Made by a program: the position numbers and the translations under genes | NCBI GenBank assembly: GCA_964473255.1 | Contig: CAYYOT010000012.1 | Coordinates: 25,929 to 89,928 of the forward strand | Source of the DNA: Kuafuiihalomonas sp964473255 | Lineage (GTDB): Bacteria; Myxococcota; Kuafuiibacteriia; Kuafuiibacteriales; Kuafuiibacteriaceae | DNA: 64,000 nt | Reading direction: 5' to 3' | Part shown: positions 14,244 to 22,922 of the stretch, piece by piece | How the letters are laid out: every line of letters starts with the position of its first letter | Numbering within the stretch: position 1 is the first letter of the stretch | Notes under the pieces: model-generated | Databases searched by the model: none | What the model was told of the DNA's origin: nothing | Seen by the model: only the letters and a program-made list of their open reading frames with translations

Positions 14244-16220
14244 CTAGGGCACGAAGGCCGCGCGGATCGTGCCCCCCTGCTCGACGACCAGCGCCTGATT
14301 CGCCCGCACGTCTCCCAGGCTTTGGACCTCGCCATCCGGCCAGTCGATCGTCACGTCGGCCGCCCCGGTGTCGCCGCCCAGTCCGAAGTGGAGCCAACGA
14401 CTGGGCTGCGTGTTGTAGTGACCTTCACCGCCGACGACCTGTCGAATCTGAGAGCCGACCGATGTTCGCAACCTGACCTTCGCCCCGACGGCATCACGCA
14501 GCGTCCGACCTTCGAGTCGAACGCGGAGCCATCGACCCACTCCGGCATCGTTTCTGAAGACACGCCAGCGGCTCGGATTGGCCTCGGTTCGAAAACGGCC
14601 GCCGGGCATGAAGAAATCGAGATCTCCATCGCCGTCGAGGTCGGTCCAAAGGGTCGGCCCGGGCCGAGCGATGTCGATGCCGGTCGTGGCCTGAGCCTGC
14701 CGCACGAAGACCTGATCGTCACCTTGACGATAGAGCTCCAGCTTCGTTCCTCCCCGAAGGCGCGAGACCGCCAGGTCCAGCCGACCATCCTGATCGACAT
14801 CGACCCACGCGGCGTGGATCTCGTCTTCCGCCCATTCCAACCCGCGTACGCGACTCTCCTCGGCGAACGCCGTGCCGTCGCCCGGGTTCACGAACAGGAG
14901 AGTCCGGTCGCTCTGCAGATAGTCGGGATGCCCGATGGTGGGCGTGATCAGGTCGAAGTCCCCGTCGTTGTCGAAGTCGCCGAAGCTGCAGCCAAAACCG
15001 TTGCCCCCGATCGGGACCGGCCAGCGCCGGCCCCCGAAGTCCAGGGGGGGCTCGTTCTCGATCAGCGAGCGCGGATCGAATCGATCGGTGACGGTCCCCC
15101 TCAGGGTCGCCGAAACACCGAGCTCGGCACCCACGTCGACCAGCTGGAGCTCACCATCGTTTCGCCAGAGGAGGTTGTGGTCCCAGTAGCGGGGAGGACT
15201 GCCGAGAGCCGGTCGACCTGCACCGTAGTTGTGGACGAATAGGTCCACGTCACCGTCATCGTCATAGTCGGCCATCGCCAGTCCGTAGGCTGCACGACCG
15301 GTGGTTTCGGGATTTTCGTCGGGGGGCTCGGATGCGGTCAGGGGGTTCAGCTGAGCCGGCAGCTCTACCGGCCGGAACGAGCCATCACCGAGGTTTTCGT
15401 AGAACCGGTCGAGGGTGGGGTCGGTCTGACCGATCGCACCGTCGCTCCGCAGGATCTGCGCATAGAAGTGGCCGACGTAGAGGTCGAGGTCGGCATCACC
15501 GTCCAGGTCGACGAGTGCGACCGCTGCGGGTTCATGGTGGACTCGGCCGGCCAAGCTCACCCGAATGAGAGACGGCAGGAGCCCTCTCGTTCCGGCGAAG
15601 GTGAAGCGACCCCGACCATCGTTGAGCCACACGCCATCCTCGCCTTGCCGGGACCGGACCCCGGTCAGCGCGACCAGGTCGGCATCGCCGTCACCGTCGA
15701 CGTCGCCGAAAACGGCGAGGGTCATCTCGGCTTCGGCCAGGCCGCTATCCGCCGTGATATCGTCGAAGCCGAAGCCGCCGTCACCGGCGCGGTTTCGGAA
15801 GAGGCGAGGACGGAGAGGCGTCGACGTCACGGGGACGGTGAAGAGATCGTCGTGACCGTCTCCATTCACGTCGACGAGCATCGCCCGGGAGTCCGGTCCG
15901 ACGTCGACGAAGCCGGCAGTGGGGCTGACCTCCGCGAACCAGGGGGCTTCGAGGGCAGCGACGGTCGTCGTCGTGATCGGACCGACGTGCTGATAGAAGG
16001 CGGGCTCCGTCGCGGCGTCGGCTCCGCCAGCCCCGGCGTCGGTCGAGGACGCACCATCCACCACCGACGCATCGAGCCCCGAAGATGCATCCGGTCGTAC
16101 CACGGCATCGGCGGCCGGCGCTCGGTCGCCCGCTCCTGCCGCGTCGACGCCTCTCACGTCGGTCGCCGAGTCTCCGCAACCGACGACAAAGATGAGCGCT
16201 GCCCAGCTCGATACCCGCAC
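14244..16220 (-). CDS. CRTAC1-type lipoprotein with FG-GAP/VCBS repeats and UnbV/ASPIC domain
   Basis: About 658 residues from the GTG at 16220, which gives MRVSSWAALIFVVGC, a clear lipoprotein signal; the longer open frame upstream would add an implausible Arg-rich leader. An Asp/Ala tether (about residues 16-75) is followed by FG-GAP/VCBS repeats with calcium-type motifs (DVNGDGHDDL, GDVDGDGDADLV, VDLDGDADLDLYVG, FGDFDNDGDFDL, TDLDGDGDLDFF) and a C-terminal ASPIC/UnbV region (VGGEGHYNTQPS, HFGLGGDTGA, VTIDWPDGEVQSL). It probably forms a surface-exposed beta-propeller. Unlike the protein at 7017-9710 it lacks the Cys-rich repeats. It may be translated with the upstream isoprenoid genes, 50 bases away, but is functionally unrelated to them. 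Confidence 0.85.
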   Translation of the reverse strand: MRVSSWAALIFVVGCGDSATDVRGVDAAGAGDRAPAADAVVRPDASSGLDASVVDGASSTDAGAGGADAATEPAFYQHVGPITTTTVAALEAPWFAEVSPTAGFVDVGPDSRAMLVDVNGDGHDDLFTVPVTSTPLRPRLFRNRAGDGGFGFDDITADSGLAEAEMTLAVFGDVDGDGDADLVALTGVRSRQGEDGVWLNDGRGRFTFAGTRGLLPSLIRVSLAGRVHHEPAAVALVDLDGDADLDLYVGHFYAQILRSDGAIGQTDPTLDRFYENLGDGSFRPVELPAQLNPLTASEPPDENPETTGRAAYGLAMADYDDDGDVDLFVHNYGAGRPALGSPPRYWDHNLLWRNDGELQLVDVGAELGVSATLRGTVTDRFDPRSLIENEPPLDFGGRRWPVPIGGNGFGCSFGDFDNDGDFDLITPTIGHPDYLQSDRTLLFVNPGDGTAFAEESRVRGLEWAEDEIHAAWVDVDQDGRLDLAVSRLRGGTKLELYRQGDDQVFVRQAQATTGIDIARPGPTLWTDLDGDGDLDFFMPGGRFRTEANPSRWRVFRNDAGVGRWLRVRLEGRTLRDAVGAKVRLRTSVGSQIRQVVGGEGHYNTQPSRWLHFGLGGDTGAADVTIDWPDGEVQSLGDVRANQALVVEQGGTIRAAFVP

Positions 16221-16270
16221 GAGACGACAAAGGCCGAGGAGACCACGACCGGCAACCCCTTTTCCCGGAG

Positions 16271-16879
16271 TCAGCGACGGCTGCCGATCGGCCGGGCGGG
16301 GACCCCGGCGACGATCGCCCCCGGCTCGACGTCTCGGGTGACGACGGCGCCCATCCCGACCACCGCGCCGTCCCCGATCATCACACCGTCGGTGATGCCG
16401 GCGCCGCTTCCGACCCACACGTCACGACCGATGCGGATCCCTCGGGACCGCACCGGCTGCTCCCGGATCGTGCGCTCGGGGGACAAGCCGTGATCGAACG
16501 CGTAGGCGCGAACGCCCGACGCCAGACGACTATCGTCGCCGATGTCGATCCCCGCCGAACCGCCGTCGAGATGAACGCGCGGATTGATGCTCACGCGCCG
16601 ACCCAACCGGACCGGGCCGTGAACGAAAGCCTCGGCCGCCACGAAGCTGTGGGCCCCGATGACGACGGCCCGCCCCGGTTCGGCAAAGATCCTCGCCTCG
16701 GGAGCGATGAACGCGGTGGCATCGACGGACACCGTTTCCAGCGTCATGAGTCGAGCCCTCACCCGGGCCTGCCAGGGCTCGGCCCACGCTCGATGCTCGG
16801 GCTTGAGGCGCGCGTAGAGCCACGGCATCCAAGACAGACGTCGCCGGTGCTGTACGCGATACCGTCGAGCATCGGTCAT
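16271..16879 (-). CDS. Left-handed beta-helix acyltransferase (maltose/galactoside O-acetyltransferase type)
   Basis: 202 residues. Hexapeptide repeats dominate from about residue 50 (VSVDATAFIAPEARIF, VVIGAHSFVAAEAF, VRLGRRVSINPRV), followed by the typical active-site and closing repeats (AYAFDHGLS, IRIGRDVWVGSGAGITDGVMIGDGAVVGMGAVVTRDV, with the run split by insert loops) and the family ending IVAGVPARPIG. The catalytic His is in FDHG. It transfers an acetyl or acyl group to a sugar or similar acceptor; the substrate cannot be told. Its ATG overlaps the TGA of the phosphomevalonate kinase gene (ATGA at 16876-16879), so translation is coupled to the mevalonate genes. Confidence 0.85.
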   Translation of the reverse strand: MTDARRYRVQHRRRLSWMPWLYARLKPEHRAWAEPWQARVRARLMTLETVSVDATAFIAPEARIFAEPGRAVVIGAHSFVAAEAFVHGPVRLGRRVSINPRVHLDGGSAGIDIGDDSRLASGVRAYAFDHGLSPERTIREQPVRSRGIRIGRDVWVGSGAGITDGVMIGDGAVVGMGAVVTRDVEPGAIVAGVPARPIGSRR

Positions 16880-17754
16880 GGGGCGGACTCGAGACGAAGC
16901 CCCACGGGGTCGATGCCGACGGGAAGGCGTTCGATGCCGACGTCCCGCCCGAGCTGGTCGGCATCGACGTCGGCGGGAAGCCAGGCCACGGCCACGTCGC
17001 CGCCCCCGGCGCCCGATGTCTTGGCCACGCCGCCGCGGTTCATCGCCGCCCGCGCGAGGGCCTGCGCGGACTCGGTGACGATGGGAACGCCGGCGGAGGA
17101 TCCGAGTCCGTCGAGCGCACGGAGGTAGCGGGCCACCGCGCTGCGAAATGGATCGAACCGGCCACGGGCGTAGGCCGTGATCCCTTCTTCGGCCAGCTCG
17201 ACCAGCACAGCGTGCCAGCGCTCCCAGTCGGGACTGGCCCGGCACTTGGCCACCAACTCCGACGTCGTGACCGGCGGCCCCAGCCGGAAGACGTGAAGCG
17301 TGACGTTGGCGAAGCCGCTTCGTGCGGGCGCCACTGGACCGGGTTGACGCCCGAGCACCACGACCCCCCCGTGATAGCTGGCGGCGACATCGACCCCGCT
17401 GCCCGTCCCTCCCGAAGCGACGGCGTGACCGGCGAGAGCAACCGAGAGAACCTCGTCGTCGGTCGACGCGAGCAGGATGGCGGCCGACGTCACCGCGGTC
17501 GCCGCCGATGACCCGAATCCGTACTTTCGGCCGTGGTCGTCTCGGAACGCGCGCGTGTCGACATGGACGCCGCGCTCGGCCGCGGGGCTCCCGATCGACG
17601 ACCGGACGCCGGCGATCACCGGAGACTCGGTTCCCCCGGGCGGCATGGCCCGCGCGTGTGCGCGAACGTCGACCGCGGCCACCAGAGCTCGGCCAGCCTG
17701 CGTGACGGCGTACTCGCCCAAGAGCAGCACCTTGCCCGGCGCCGAAACGATCAC
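16876..17754 (-). CDS. Phosphomevalonate kinase (GHMP family)
   Basis: 292 residues. GHMP-kinase motifs are all present: SAPGKVLLLGEYAV at 4-17, KYGFGSSAA at 77-85 (ATP loop) and TSGAGGGDVAVAW near residue 250. The KYG-GSS form, GSGVDVAASYHGGVVV (118-133) and the Asp in GAGGGD fit phosphomevalonate kinase better than mevalonate kinase, which usually has GAGGGG. It would convert mevalonate 5-phosphate to the diphosphate, feeding MvaD. The GTG start overlaps the mvaD stop (GTGA, 17751-17754). Mevalonate kinase itself is not in the window. Confidence 0.82.
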   Translation of the reverse strand: MIVSAPGKVLLLGEYAVTQAGRALVAAVDVRAHARAMPPGGTESPVIAGVRSSIGSPAAERGVHVDTRAFRDDHGRKYGFGSSAATAVTSAAILLASTDDEVLSVALAGHAVASGGTGSGVDVAASYHGGVVVLGRQPGPVAPARSGFANVTLHVFRLGPPVTTSELVAKCRASPDWERWHAVLVELAEEGITAYARGRFDPFRSAVARYLRALDGLGSSAGVPIVTESAQALARAAMNRGGVAKTSGAGGGDVAVAWLPADVDADQLGRDVGIERLPVGIDPVGLRLESAP

Positions 17755-18719
17755 GACCGGCCTTCGACGAGGCTCGCGTCGCCCCCCGGCCGGCACGACC
17801 GGATCTCGTCGACGCCGTCCGCGCCCCGGAGTTCCGCCGCAACTTCGTCGACTCGGGAGAGCGGAGTGAACACGACGACGTGCGGACCGGCGTCGATGGT
17901 GAAACACACGGGGACGCCGTCGGCGCGCATCCCTCGTACTCGATGGATCAGCGAAACGGTGGGCGGCTCGAAGTACACGAGACCCGGGCGAGCCGCAAAA
18001 GCGTTGGCGTGCATCGCCAAGCAGTTGCCCTCCACGATCGCGGCCAGCGCGTCGAAGTCCGCCTCGCGGAGCGCGGTCTCGGCGCGGTCGAGGTCGACGG
18101 CGACGAGCTTCAGCCAAGCCTCGTGGTACGGGCTGGTCGTTCGCGTCAGCTCCATGCCGTCGGTCGAGCCCACCGACTTCGGGGTCGACCGTACGACGCA
18201 CACGACCGCCCCGAGCTCCAGGCGCGAACCGAGGACTGGCTCGGCATACGGGTCAGGCTCTTCCCCTCGGATCTTGACCAGCCCCCCGAAGATCGACCGG
18301 GCGGCGCTTCCCGAGCCTCGACGCGCTAGCCGACTGAGCTCGCGTCGGTCGGGGGTCGCACCGAATGCTGCGGTCGCCGCCACGGCCAGCGCGGCGAAGG
18401 CCGAGGCCGAAGACGCCAATCCCGCGGCGGTCGGGAAGTCGTTTCGACTCTCGACCCGCACGCGTTCCGTGCGGCCGGTCGCCCGGCGAACGATGTCCAC
18501 GAAACGAGACACCCGGGCGAGAGCCCGACCCGACTGGGGCTGGCCGTCCAGCACCAGAGCATCGTCGCCGGCCTCCGGTGCCAGCTCCACGGTGGTCTCG
18601 GTATCCAGGCCCTGGAGCGTCAGCGACAGACTTCCGGCGGCGGGTACGTTGTCGTGGACCGTCCGCTTTCCCCAGTACTTGACCAGGGCGATGTTGGCGT
18701 GGGCTCGGGCCGTGGCCAT
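17751..18719 (-). CDS. mvaD: Diphosphomevalonate decarboxylase
   Basis: 322 residues from the ATG at 18719 (MATARAHANIALVKYWGK); an earlier ATG at 18755 is possible. Family motifs: ANIALVKYWGK, the GHMP loop FPTAAGLASSASAFAAL, SVGSTDGMELTRTTSPY, and TIDAGPHVVVF near the C-terminus. It makes isopentenyl diphosphate from mevalonate diphosphate with ATP. It is the first gene of a coupled trio with phosphomevalonate kinase and an acyltransferase. HMG-CoA reductase, mevalonate kinase and isomerase must lie elsewhere. Confidence 0.92.
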   Translation of the reverse strand: MATARAHANIALVKYWGKRTVHDNVPAAGSLSLTLQGLDTETTVELAPEAGDDALVLDGQPQSGRALARVSRFVDIVRRATGRTERVRVESRNDFPTAAGLASSASAFAALAVAATAAFGATPDRRELSRLARRGSGSAARSIFGGLVKIRGEEPDPYAEPVLGSRLELGAVVCVVRSTPKSVGSTDGMELTRTTSPYHEAWLKLVAVDLDRAETALREADFDALAAIVEGNCLAMHANAFAARPGLVYFEPPTVSLIHRVRGMRADGVPVCFTIDAGPHVVVFTPLSRVDEVAAELRGADGVDEIRSCRPGGDASLVEGRS

Positions 18720-18776
18720 GGAGCGAAGGCTGTCCCGCGGTGACGCTCGAGCCAACCGGGAAAAGGAGCAAACCGA

Positions 18777-20600
18777 TCAGACCGTGCGTTTGGGGCGAAA
18801 GGCGGAACGGAGCTCGCGCTTCCTCAACCGAATGGCACCCGGGGTGACCTCGACCAGCTCGTCCTCGTCGATGAACTCGATCGCCTCCTCGAGGCTCATG
18901 TCCTTGATCGCGGTGACGATCACGGCCTCGTCTTTTCCGGCGGCGCGGATGTTGGTGAGCTTCTTCTCCCGGCAGACGTTCACGTCGAGGTCGTTCTCAC
19001 GGGCATGCTCGCCGACGATCATGCCCTCGTACACTTCCGTGCCCGGCCGAATGAGCATCTTGCCTCGCGGCTGTAGGTTGAAGATCGCGTAGGGCGTGGC
19101 GGTGCCGGCTCGGTCCGAAACGAGGGCTCCCGTCGGACGACGCGCGACCTGGCCTTGATGTGCGGCCCAGCCATCGAAAATCGTGTTGAGAATGCCGGTT
19201 CCCCGGGTATCGGTGAGGAACTGGGAGCGGTAGCCGATCAAACCGCGCGACGGGATCCGGTACTCGAGACGGACACGGCCCCCGTGATTGCGCATGTCAA
19301 GCATCGAACCCTTCCGCCCCGACATCTTCTCCGTGACGATTCCCATGTGCTCGTCCGGGATATCGATGATCGCTCGCTCCATCGGCTCCTGCAGCTCGCC
19401 GTCGACTTCACGGGACACGACCTGCGGCTTGGACAGACCCAGCTCGAAGCCTTCGCGCCGGAGCGTCTCGGCCAAGACGGCGAGCTGTAGTTCGCCGCGG
19501 CCGGAGACCTCGAACTGGTCCGGTAGTTCGGTGTCCGTCACGCGGATGGCCACGTTTTGCTCCGCCGCTCGGAGGAGCCGCTCTCGGATCTGGCGACTGG
19601 TCACGTACTTGCCGGAGCGGCCGGCCATGGGGGACGTATTGACGGAAAAAATCATCCGCAGGGTCGGCGGGTCTACGCGGATGCGTTCGAGCGAGGGCAC
19701 TTCGGGGTCGGCCACGATGGTGTCGCCGATCTGGACTTCATCGACGCCGGCCAAAGCCAAAATGTCGCCGGCCGAAACCTCGTCGGCTTCGACCCGCCCG
19801 AGCCCTCGAAACGTGAAGAGCTTGGTCGTTCGAAAGGGCAAGACCTTGCCGCCGTCCTGATGGAGGTAGACCTGACTATTGCGCTTGACCGAGCCGGCCA
19901 CCACTCGGCCGATGGCAACCCGTCCCAGGTAGTCGTCGTACTCGGTATTCGCGATCAGCACCTGAAGTGGTTCTTCACGGCGGTCTTCAGGCGCCGGCAG
20001 CTCGGCGAGCACCGTTTCGAAAAGGGGGCGCAGGTCGGTGGAGTCGTCGTCGAGCGAGCTCTTGGCCACGCCGTCGCGGCCGATCGCATAGACGACCGGA
20101 AAGTCGAGCACGTCTTCGTCGGCCTCAAGGTCGATGAAGAGGTCGTAGATCTCGTCCAAGACCTCCTGGGGACGGGCGTCCTGTCGGTCGATCTTGTTGA
20201 CGACCACCACGACCGGAAGATGGGCGGCGAGGGCTTTCGAAAGCACGAACCGAGTCTGAGGGAGCGGTCCCTCGGCAGCGTCCACCAGCAGGAGTACTCC
20301 GTCGGCCAGCTTCAATACCCGCTCGACTTCGCCGCCGAAGTCGGCGTGGCCCGGCGTATCCAGGATGTTGAGCTTCGTGTCCTGAAAAGTGACCGCCGTG
20401 TTCTTGGCCAAGATGGTTATGCCCCGCTCGCGCTCTTGATCGTTGCTGTCGAGCACGCGCTCGACCCGAGCCTCGTTGGAGCGAAAAATCCCGGCCTGGC
20501 CCAGCATCGCATCGACGAGGGTCGTCTTGCCGTGATCGATGTGGGCGACGATGGCGAAGTTTCGAATGTCTTCCCGCGGGGACACGCGCGGCATGAACAC
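18777..20600 (-). CDS. typA: Translational GTPase TypA/BipA
   Basis: 607 residues, the normal length. GTP-binding motifs: G1 AHIDHGKTT (about 19-27), switch region with RGITI, G3 DTPGHADF, and G4 NKID. The C-terminal elongation-factor-like domains include RGELQLAVLAETLRREGFE and SRGLIGYRSQFLTDTRG, diagnostic of TypA. It binds the ribosome and supports 50S assembly and stress or low-temperature growth. ATGs at 20600 and 20594 are both possible. It is followed 57 bases on by mvaD on the same strand. Confidence 0.95.
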   Translation of the reverse strand: MFMPRVSPREDIRNFAIVAHIDHGKTTLVDAMLGQAGIFRSNEARVERVLDSNDQERERGITILAKNTAVTFQDTKLNILDTPGHADFGGEVERVLKLADGVLLLVDAAEGPLPQTRFVLSKALAAHLPVVVVVNKIDRQDARPQEVLDEIYDLFIDLEADEDVLDFPVVYAIGRDGVAKSSLDDDSTDLRPLFETVLAELPAPEDRREEPLQVLIANTEYDDYLGRVAIGRVVAGSVKRNSQVYLHQDGGKVLPFRTTKLFTFRGLGRVEADEVSAGDILALAGVDEVQIGDTIVADPEVPSLERIRVDPPTLRMIFSVNTSPMAGRSGKYVTSRQIRERLLRAAEQNVAIRVTDTELPDQFEVSGRGELQLAVLAETLRREGFELGLSKPQVVSREVDGELQEPMERAIIDIPDEHMGIVTEKMSGRKGSMLDMRNHGGRVRLEYRIPSRGLIGYRSQFLTDTRGTGILNTIFDGWAAHQGQVARRPTGALVSDRAGTATPYAIFNLQPRGKMLIRPGTEVYEGMIVGEHARENDLDVNVCREKKLTNIRAAGKDEAVIVTAIKDMSLEEAIEFIDEDELVEVTPGAIRLRKRELRSAFRPKRTV

Positions 20601-20639
20601 CGAGGCGCCGGGAAGGTCAACCAGTTCCCCGCGGGGCGG

Positions 20640-22916
20640 CTAGAGCAGACCTCCCCGTCGGCGAAGCCACCATTCTGCGGTCAGGAGCCCGAGGAGAAGC
20701 AGAAGCGGCACCGGACCGTCCCATATGGACAAGGTTAGGGTTCGATCGACTTCGACGCGCCGAGGATCCTCGAGCGCTATCGGTTTCAGAGGCTCACGGA
20801 CGTCGGTGTAGGTTCCACCCGAGGCTTCGGCGATCGCCTTCATCAGGTCGGGCCGAGGGAAGGGCGACTGCATCTCGACGTCGCTCGCCTGGACGATCAC
20901 GGGTTCCCGCGCAGTGCCCACCGACTCCCCGCCGTCGTAGGCGCGAATCTCGAGCAAATAGCTGCCCGGTGCCAGCCCGTCGAAGCTGAGCACCGCCAGA
21001 CCGTCGGGTCCGGTCGTGACCGCCTCGCCCCGGCCCTCGACCTCCGCGTCGAGAGGCACGAGTGAGGCTTCCACCTCGGCGCCTTCAATGCCGGAGTAGT
21101 CGAGGCCGAGCACACGGATCTCCGCGGATACCGGCTCATCCCGATAGACCACCGAACGGCGAAGGTCGGCCCGGACGCGGGAGAGCTCGGGATCGCGGAT
21201 GAGCCAGCGGAGAGACTGCTGCCAAAAACGCTCGTACTCGCGGCCCGAAGTCCCTTGCCCGACCGCCTCATAGCGCCAAAACCACAGGCTGTCCGTAGCC
21301 ACGGCCATCGAGCGCCCGTCACCTACTTCGCGGATCGACACGACCGGCGGATTGCCGGGCAGAGTGGGGTGGGCGAGCAACGCTTGCGCTCCGGGCATGA
21401 GCCCGGTCGATCCATTGAAGCCCTCGAGCTGCGGCAGGCGCTCGAACGTCGACGACGGAGCGACGCCGGGCTCCCCGATGCGAGTCACGGGATGGCGGCG
21501 GCCCTCGCCGGTGAGTCGGGGGGTGAAAGGCGCAGGGTCCCACGCCAGACCACCCCCGAGCCGTACGGGCAGAATCTCGGCGATCGGTGTTCCTGCGTAG
21601 AAGCCCGGTTCGAAGGACTGGTCACCCCCGATCATCAAGAAGCTCCCGCCGTCCAGGACGTAACGCCGGATGTTCCGGAGGTAGTGAGCCATTCGATACG
21701 GTCGGTACGAGAAGTTTTGATAGATCACGACGTCGAAGCTGGGGAGCTCGGTCGTAAACAGGTCATTCACCGGAAACGGTATGAGCGCCAGCTCGTCCTG
21801 CGATGCCTTGTGTACGTCGGTGACCGACCGGAGGATGAAAAACGATATCAGGTCGACGTTCGGATTGCGTTTGAGCAGCTCGCGAAGAAAGCGGACGTCC
21901 CACGATGGACGGCCCGCCACCTGGAGGATGCGAATGCGGTCGCGAATGACGCGCAGCACGACGTCCTTCTGATTGTTGGCTTCGATCGCCTCCCCAACCT
22001 GCACGGGCGTCGAGACCCCGTAGACCTCGCGGCCGACCTGGCGGGGCTTGAACTCGAAGGTCACCCGACCGACGCCGTCCTCAAGCTCGACGTCCTGGGT
22101 CTGCAAAACCGCCCCGTCCCGGCGGAGGGTCACCGGGACCTGAGAAAATCGAAGGCCGCGCGCCTCCACCTCCACGTCCATCGTCACCGTGTTGTGCACG
22201 AAAGCGAAGTCGTCGACGCGAACCCGACGGATGGCCAGGTCTTTGGCCGAGTCGCGACGCGAAAAGCCAATGGTGTGGATCGGCGCCTCGACCTGCTGCG
22301 CCAAGCGTTCGGCTTCCTCACGGGTCAGCCCTTCGCTATCCGCTCCGTCGGAGTAGAGGATGACGGCGCCAACGTCGCGTCCCGCCGCCTGCCACTGAAG
22401 CTCCTTGAGGAGCCGGCCGAGCTGGGTCCGGCCCTGGTCGGCGGGCAGAGGGTTCGGCTGTTCGGCGATCGGCTGCATCCCTCGGCCGAACACGTAGCTC
22501 TCGAGGGTCGCTCGCGCGCTCAGGTCACGAAAAACACGGTCGTTGTCGGTCCGATGCGCCACGACCGCCTCCGCTCGGGTTTGGTCGCGGTCGCCCAACC
22601 CCATCGACCGCGACCCGTCGTAGACCACCAAGACCTGGCCACGGATGGGGGAAACGGCCCGCAGCTCCACACCGGGCTGCAAGAACAGGATGAAAAGCAG
22701 TCCGGCCGAGGCCAGGCGCAGGACGAGCACCGGATAGCGAACTCGAGACGGCAGTCGCTGTGCGCCCCACGTGCTTCCGAGCACGGCGAGCGCCAGGAGA
22801 CCGGCGGCCGCCCACCAAACCCCGAGCGGCCACTCGTTCAACCAGACGAATCGCCAGTCGTTGTAGAGGTCAGCCGTCCCCGGAGCCAGCCACGACACGA
22901 GCCACTGCAAGAACAC
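20640..22916 (-). CDS. Membrane protein with VWA-like and glutamine-amidotransferase-like domains
   Basis: 758 residues with a GTG start. Two or three membrane helices lie near the N-terminus (about 30-80). A von Willebrand-like domain follows, with the MIDAS-like VVYDGSRSMGLGD near residue 98 and ILYSDGADSEG. The middle region (RILQVAGRPSWDVRFLRELLKRN, DGGSFLMIGGDQSFEPG) resembles the class I amidotransferase-like fold of COG5426-type proteins, without an obvious catalytic Cys. A beta-rich domain and a final membrane helix (WDGPVPLLLLLGLLTAEWWL) close it. Such proteins accompany BatA/MoxR-type clusters in the cell envelope. It begins 6 bases after the DUF4159 gene. Confidence 0.75.
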   Translation of the reverse strand: MFLQWLVSWLAPGTADLYNDWRFVWLNEWPLGVWWAAAGLLALAVLGSTWGAQRLPSRVRYPVLVLRLASAGLLFILFLQPGVELRAVSPIRGQVLVVYDGSRSMGLGDRDQTRAEAVVAHRTDNDRVFRDLSARATLESYVFGRGMQPIAEQPNPLPADQGRTQLGRLLKELQWQAAGRDVGAVILYSDGADSEGLTREEAERLAQQVEAPIHTIGFSRRDSAKDLAIRRVRVDDFAFVHNTVTMDVEVEARGLRFSQVPVTLRRDGAVLQTQDVELEDGVGRVTFEFKPRQVGREVYGVSTPVQVGEAIEANNQKDVVLRVIRDRIRILQVAGRPSWDVRFLRELLKRNPNVDLISFFILRSVTDVHKASQDELALIPFPVNDLFTTELPSFDVVIYQNFSYRPYRMAHYLRNIRRYVLDGGSFLMIGGDQSFEPGFYAGTPIAEILPVRLGGGLAWDPAPFTPRLTGEGRRHPVTRIGEPGVAPSSTFERLPQLEGFNGSTGLMPGAQALLAHPTLPGNPPVVSIREVGDGRSMAVATDSLWFWRYEAVGQGTSGREYERFWQQSLRWLIRDPELSRVRADLRRSVVYRDEPVSAEIRVLGLDYSGIEGAEVEASLVPLDAEVEGRGEAVTTGPDGLAVLSFDGLAPGSYLLEIRAYDGGESVGTAREPVIVQASDVEMQSPFPRPDLMKAIAEASGGTYTDVREPLKPIALEDPRRVEVDRTLTLSIWDGPVPLLLLLGLLTAEWWLRRRGGLL

Positions 22917-22922
22917 GCCGGT

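Noticed and set aside
16221..16418. Arg-rich N-terminal extension of the second CRTAC1-type lipoprotein
   Set aside because: It lies inside the acyltransferase gene for most of its length, and the GTG at 16220 gives a normal lipoprotein signal.
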